Assembly (NCBI GenBank): GCA_013811715.1
Contig: JACCUS010000509.1
Span: 1 to 9,411 of the forward strand
Length of the DNA: 9,411 bases
Reading direction: 5' to 3'
DNA from: Nocardioidaceae bacterium
Lineage (GTDB): Bacteria; Actinomycetota; Actinomycetes; Propionibacteriales; Nocardioidaceae
Made by a program: the position numbers and the translations under genes. The notes under the pieces are model-generated. The model was not told the DNA's origin. It made no database searches and was given only the letters and a program-made list of their open reading frames with translations. Every line of letters begins with the position of its first letter. Position 1 is the first letter of the stretch. This document shows, in pieces, positions 5,993 to 9,411 of the stretch.

Positions 5993-6892
5993 TCACTGGC
6001 ACGGCTGCTGACCGGGAACGAGCGCCCGCACGACCAGCTCACGATTCTCCCCCTCCGCCGTCCAGCGGATGCCCGGGTTGTCCAGGGCGGCTGCGAACAC
6101 CGTCCGAGCCACGTCGCCGTGTACGACGGCGCAGTCGTCGGTCCCCCGGAAGAGCTCCGAGAACGGTGGCCCAGGCCAGCGCCGACCACCGGACAGGTCC
6201 TGACCCCGGCCGGACAGGTCGTTCACCTCGACCCGGGGCGGCTCGTAGCGAGTGGTTTCGCCGACGTCAGCCCGTGCCTCGGCGATGAGCTCCTGGAACT
6301 CGATCCTGAGCTCGCGCTGCTCCGGTGACAGGTCCTCGCCGGCGTACCTCTCGACGCCCAAGCCGTAGACCGACCGATGAACCACCTCACCGTGCGATGT
6401 GCGGAACACGAGCACGGTCTCGCCCAGGTCGGTCACCGCGAGGTGTCCGAAGTCCGGTGCAGGCCGCGCGAACACGTCGGAGGCGTCGGCCCTCTCCAGC
6501 AGCGCCCGCAGCGCTGCACCCCCGAGCCGGGCGGATCGCAGCTCCACCGGGTGTCCGGTGGCGGAGTGGTCCACCCCGTCGGCCATCAGGACCAGGCCGT
6601 CGCCGTACACCGTCACCGTCGGGACGGCTGTCTGCGCCACCGTCACCGGCACCAACCCGAGCGGCGGGTGCACCTGCCACACGACCTCGTGCCCGCCGAG
6701 CCGGGGGTCGTCGTCAGCTCGGTCGCCGTCGACTCGGTCATCCTCCGGTCGGTCGTCCTCCGCCGACAACGCCTCCGGCGGGGATCCGGTGGTGTCGGTG
6801 AAGCCACAGCCGGCCAAGATGGTGGCCACCGAGAGCAGTGTGATGACGAAAGTCACAGGTGTGCGGCGGGGGAACGCATGGCGCTGGCTCAT
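5993..6892 (-). CDS. Putative lipoprotein with Asp-rich linker, unknown function
   Basis: From ATG 6892 this is a 299-residue protein. A 28-residue signal peptide (MSQRHAFPRRTP, then VTFVITLLSVATI) ends in the lipobox LAGC with Cys29, indicating export and lipid anchoring. Residues about 45-62 are a low-complexity acidic tether of repeated D-D-R and D-G-D-R units. The rest contains PTVTVYGDGLVL (about 90-102), a style seen in many uncharacterised actinobacterial lipoproteins, and Cys254 and Cys298 that could pair. A GTG at 6919 in the same frame, 21 bases after the mnmA stop, would add nine residues to the signal peptide. I prefer the ATG for its more normal signal-peptide length, although neither start has a strong ribosome binding site. 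It lies on the mnmA strand and is probably the last gene of the iscS-mnmA transcript. The function is unknown. Confidence 0.87.
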   Translation of the reverse strand: MSQRHAFPRRTPVTFVITLLSVATILAGCGFTDTTGSPPEALSAEDDRPEDDRVDGDRADDDPRLGGHEVVWQVHPPLGLVPVTVAQTAVPTVTVYGDGLVLMADGVDHSATGHPVELRSARLGGAALRALLERADASDVFARPAPDFGHLAVTDLGETVLVFRTSHGEVVHRSVYGLGVERYAGEDLSPEQRELRIEFQELIAEARADVGETTRYEPPRVEVNDLSGRGQDLSGGRRWPGPPFSELFRGTDDCAVVHGDVARTVFAAALDNPGIRWTAEGENRELVVRALVPGQQPCQ

Positions 6893-6940
6893 GCTCGCTG
6901 AGACGCGGCCCGCCCGCACCTGGTTCCGTCCGGCCCCGGG

Positions 6941-8029
6941 TCATCTGGCGGCGGTACGCCGTCCGGTCGCGGAGATCGTCGCGCTGCCGACGACGCGGGA
7001 CCCTACGTAGATGACTGCGGCCTGACCTGGCGCGATGCCGCTCGCCGGCTCCAGCAGGTCGATCTCGACCCGGTCTCCGGTGACGCGGGTCGCCGCGTGG
7101 TGCTCGTCACCGTGGGCGCGCAGCTGCACGGTGCAGTCCAAGCCGGTCGGCGCCGTGCCGCACCAGCGCGGCTTGATGCCCACGACGTGGTCGACGGTCA
7201 GCTCCTCGCGGGAGCCGACCGTCACCGTCCCCGCCACCGGCTCGATGTCGAGGACGTAGCGAGGCTTGCCGTCGGACGCCGGCTTGTCGATCCGCAGGCC
7301 CCGGCGCTGGCCGACCGTGAACCCGAAGGTGCCTTCGTGCGTGCCCAGCACCTCACCGGCGCCGTCGACGATCTCACCGGACCCGGCGCCCAGCTTCTCA
7401 CGCAGCCAGCCAGAGGTGTCGCCATCGGAGATAAAGCAGATGTCGTGGCTGTCCGGCTTGTCGGCGACCGCCAGGCCGCGGCGAACGGCCTCGACGCGCA
7501 CCGACGCCTTGGTCGAGCCACCCAGCGGGAACAGCGAATGCGCCAGCTGCGCCTGGGTCAGCACCCCAAGGACGTAGGACTGGTCCTTGCCCGGGTCGAC
7601 AGCCCGGTGCATCTCGATGAGTCCGTCCGCACCGGTCCGCAGCTGGGCGTAGTGCCCGGTCGCGACCGCGTCGAACCCCAAGGCGACCGCCCGGTCCAGC
7701 ACGGCGGCGAACTTGATCTTCTCGTTGCACCGCAGACAGGGGTTCGGCGTACGGCCCTCGGCGTACTCGGCGATGAAGTCCTCGACAACATCGGTGTGGA
7801 AGCGTTCGCTCATGTCCCACACGTAGAAGGGGATGCCGATCACGTCGGCCGCGCGGCGGGCGTCACCGGCGTCTTCGATCGTGCAGCAGCCGCGGGCGCC
7901 CGTGCGGTAGGACTTCGGGTTGCGCGACAGCGCCAGATGGATGCCAGTGACGTCGTGTCCCGCCTCGGCCGATCGCGCGGCGGCAACGGCGGAGTCGACT
8001 CCGCCGGACATGGCCGCCAACACCCTCAT
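6941..8029 (-). CDS. mnmA: tRNA-specific 2-thiouridylase MnmA
   Basis: MnmA inserts sulfur at position 2 of wobble uridine 34 in tRNA(Lys), tRNA(Glu) and tRNA(Gln), using ATP to adenylate the uridine and a persulfide on its own cysteine as sulfur carrier. The 362-residue length matches the family. Visible motifs are the PP-loop SGGVDS at 8-13, GCCT at 47-50, TPNPCLRCN at 94-102 with Cys101 aligning to the E. coli nucleophile Cys102, GHYA at 125-128, SHDICFI at 194-200 with Cys198 as the second catalytic cysteine, and GQRRGL at 240-245. A C-terminal beta-barrel region follows. ATG 8029 overlaps the upstream desulfurase stop as ATGA, and GGAGG at 8041-8037 sits 7 bases before it. The pairing with a cysteine desulfurase parallels Bacillus yrvO-mnmA and implies direct sulfur transfer between the two proteins. 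Confidence 0.97.
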   Translation of the reverse strand: MRVLAAMSGGVDSAVAAARSAEAGHDVTGIHLALSRNPKSYRTGARGCCTIEDAGDARRAADVIGIPFYVWDMSERFHTDVVEDFIAEYAEGRTPNPCLRCNEKIKFAAVLDRAVALGFDAVATGHYAQLRTGADGLIEMHRAVDPGKDQSYVLGVLTQAQLAHSLFPLGGSTKASVRVEAVRRGLAVADKPDSHDICFISDGDTSGWLREKLGAGSGEIVDGAGEVLGTHEGTFGFTVGQRRGLRIDKPASDGKPRYVLDIEPVAGTVTVGSREELTVDHVVGIKPRWCGTAPTGLDCTVQLRAHGDEHHAATRVTGDRVEIDLLEPASGIAPGQAAVIYVGSRVVGSATISATGRRTAAR

Positions 8030-9243
8030 GTGGCCGCCTCCGGCATCGCCGCGACACCGGCGGCCTGAGCCCGCTCCACCGCGGGACCGATCGCCTCCAC
8101 GACCCGGTCGACGTCCTCGCGAGATGACGTGTGCCCCAATGAGAACCGGAGCGACCCGCGAGCCACCGCCTCGTCACGACCCATCGCCAACAAGACGTGG
8201 GACGCCTGCGGCACCCCCGCAGAGCAGGCCGAGCCGGTCGAGCACTCGATCCCCTGGGCGTCGAGCAGCATCAGCAGCGAATCGCCCTCGCAGCCGGGGA
8301 ACGACACGTGGGCGTTGCCCGGCAGTCGCGCCTCCCCCCGCGGGCCGTTGAGCTGTGCATCCGGTACGACGTCCAGCACCCGGCGGATCAGCTCGTCTCG
8401 CAAGGCCGCGAGGGTGGGTGCTCGCTCGGACTGGCCCTTGACCGCCAGCTCGGTCGCGGCCGCGAAGCCGACGATCGCGGGCGCGTCGATCGTGCCGGAG
8501 CGCACGTCGCGCTCCTGGCCGCCACCGTGCAGCAGCGACTCCAGCTCGGCCTCCCGCCGCAGGAGCAACGTCCCCACCCCGAACGGTCCGCCGACCTTGT
8601 GTCCGGTGATGGTCATCGCCTCGACCCCGCTCGCGGCGAAGTCGAGTGGCAACTGCCCCATCGCCTGGACCGCGTCGGTGTGCACCGGAATGCCATACGG
8701 AGCCGCAAGCGCAACGACCTGGTCGATCGGCTGCAGGGTGCCGACCTCGTTGTTGGCCCACATCACCGTGACGAGGGCCACACTGTCGGGGTCGCGCTCG
8801 ATCGACGTGCGCAGTGCAGCCACATCGAGCCGACCGTCACGGTCGACCGGCAACAGCTCGACCTCTGCCGCTGCCTCGGCGGCCAGCCAGTGCAGCGGGT
8901 CGAGGACGGCGTGATGCTCGATCGCCGTCGACAAGATGCGGGTCCGCCGAGCATCGGCCTTACGCCGAGCCCAGTAGAACCCCTTCAGCGCGAGGTTGTT
9001 CGACTCGGTGCCGCCGGAGGTGAACACGACCTCCGAGGGGCGGGCGTTCATCGCGGCCGCGATGGTCTCGCGCGACTCCTCGACCACCCGGCGAGCGGAG
9101 CGTCCAGAGCCGTGCAGGGACGAGGCATTGCCGAGGCGGGTCAGCTGCGCGGCCATCACGTCGACCACCTCGGGGTAGATCGGCGTAGTCGCGGCATGGT
9201 CGAGGTATGCCACCGGTGGGGCGGTCGCGGAGATGGAGTTCAT
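8026..9243 (-). CDS. iscS: Group I (IscS/NifS-type) cysteine desulfurase
   Basis: This PLP enzyme converts cysteine to alanine and leaves a persulfide on an active-site cysteine for downstream sulfur acceptors. From ATG 9243 it is 405 residues long. YLDHAATTP (13-21) is the family N-terminal signature, GGTESNN (77-83) helps hold the PLP phosphate, HTDAVQ (188-193) contains the PLP-contacting Asp and Gln, and GHKVGGP has the PLP lysine K216. GSACSAG carries the catalytic Cys340 on the mobile loop, and SHVL and RFSLGHTS lie downstream. A GTG at 9294 would add 17 residues lacking family similarity. Adjacent overlapping mnmA indicates that its main client is tRNA 2-thiolation, as for B. subtilis YrvO. 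Supplying Fe-S cluster assembly too is possible. The symbol iscS is used in the broad sense, since no iscU is present here. Confidence 0.94.
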   Translation of the reverse strand: MNSISATAPPVAYLDHAATTPIYPEVVDVMAAQLTRLGNASSLHGSGRSARRVVEESRETIAAAMNARPSEVVFTSGGTESNNLALKGFYWARRKADARRTRILSTAIEHHAVLDPLHWLAAEAAAEVELLPVDRDGRLDVAALRTSIERDPDSVALVTVMWANNEVGTLQPIDQVVALAAPYGIPVHTDAVQAMGQLPLDFAASGVEAMTITGHKVGGPFGVGTLLLRREAELESLLHGGGQERDVRSGTIDAPAIVGFAAATELAVKGQSERAPTLAALRDELIRRVLDVVPDAQLNGPRGEARLPGNAHVSFPGCEGDSLLMLLDAQGIECSTGSACSAGVPQASHVLLAMGRDEAVARGSLRFSLGHTSSREDVDRVVEAIGPAVERAQAAGVAAMPEAAT

Positions 9244-9253
9244 CGCGCTATCA

Positions 9254-9259
9254 AGGATA
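9254..9259 (-). promoter_or_regulatory. Putative -10 box of the iscS-mnmA operon (TATCCT)
   Basis: TATCCT on the minus strand lies 10 bases before the ATG at 9243, predicting a 5' leader of only a few bases, and no Shine-Dalgarno is visible. No convincing -35 is present. The motif GTCGCAAGG (9277-9269) sits 9 bases upstream of the box. Confidence 0.35.
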
Positions 9260-9315
9260 GGGGCTGTTCCTTGCGACTCGCGCCACCTGACCACGGTCGA
9301 CGTACAACAGTCGCA

Positions 9316-9411
9316 ATGCGGTCAAACCAGGGACAGACGGACTCACTCGTCGCAACGGTCGCTCCCGCAGTGGCGAGCTCCGCTGCCGTCCAGCCGTCGT
9401 ACGGCATCAAC
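9316..9411 (+). CDS. Possible divergent gene start, truncated by the window edge
   Basis: An ATG at 9316 opens a plus-strand frame that runs to the window edge for 32 codons (MRSNQGQTDSL, then VATVAPAVASSA and so on). About three quarters of its codons end in G or C, roughly what coding sequence looks like here. No ribosome binding site or signal is convincing and the protein is not recognised. A competing minus-strand frame from ATG 9407 to a TGA at 9240, 55 residues, covers the same DNA and ends overlapping the iscS start. Either, or neither, may be real. Confidence 0.25.
   Translation, partial: MRSNQGQTDSLVATVAPAVASSAAVQPSYGIN

Noticed and set aside
4777..6288. A 503-codon plus-strand frame crossing the methionine synthase gene and the repeat gap
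   Set aside because: It is antisense to motif-bearing genes, Arg-rich, and runs through the tandem repeats; no recognisable protein.
9244..9294. GTG at 9294 as the start of the cysteine desulfurase
   Set aside because: The extra 17 residues have no family similarity and would cover the putative promoter; ATG 9243 lies 12 residues before the conserved YLDHAATTP.

Overview
The window is very GC-rich, densely packed and dominated by housekeeping genes read leftward. The actinobacterial-type MnmA, the NAD+-dependent DNA ligase, GatC, and TAnnnT boxes placed 6-7 bases before start codons all point to a high-GC actinomycete. Nocardioidaceae or another Propionibacteriales member is my best guess, from gene order and protein style only.

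Layout from right to left on the minus strand. A group I cysteine desulfurase (9243-8026) overlaps mnmA (8029-6941) by ATGA, and a lipoprotein (6892-5993) follows. After a 115-bp gap holding four tandem 22-bp repeats comes a core-only MetE-like methionine synthase (5877-4846). It overlaps ligA (4849-2705) by ATGA, and ligA overlaps a 65-residue single-pass membrane protein (2708-2511) by GTGA. At the left edge is the 5' part of gatC (229 to before 1). These genes supply sulfur for tRNA thiolation, take part in methionine metabolism, seal DNA and amidate misacylated tRNA. The iscS-mnmA pair is the clearest functional unit: the desulfurase provides the persulfide that MnmA uses.

On the plus strand, between gatC and the ligA cluster, lies an oppositely oriented two-gene cassette. 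The first gene (332-1909) encodes a 525-residue protein with a WXG/ESX-like helical N-terminus and a C-terminal HExxHxxQ zincin-like motif followed by an N-x-Y-E-x-x-A element. The second (1945-2496) encodes a putative 183-residue lipoprotein. This pair is the most interesting content: it looks like a secreted or surface metalloprotein with a lipoprotein partner, and I do not recognise either as a named gene.

Intergenic DNA is scarce. The two largest gaps upstream of leftward genes (5878-5992 and about 9244-9315) share the 9-mer GTCGCAAGG. Putative leaderless promoters precede gatC and the methionine synthase. No tRNA, rRNA, insertion sequence, CRISPR array or phage gene was seen. No gene-free stretch exceeds 300 bases.
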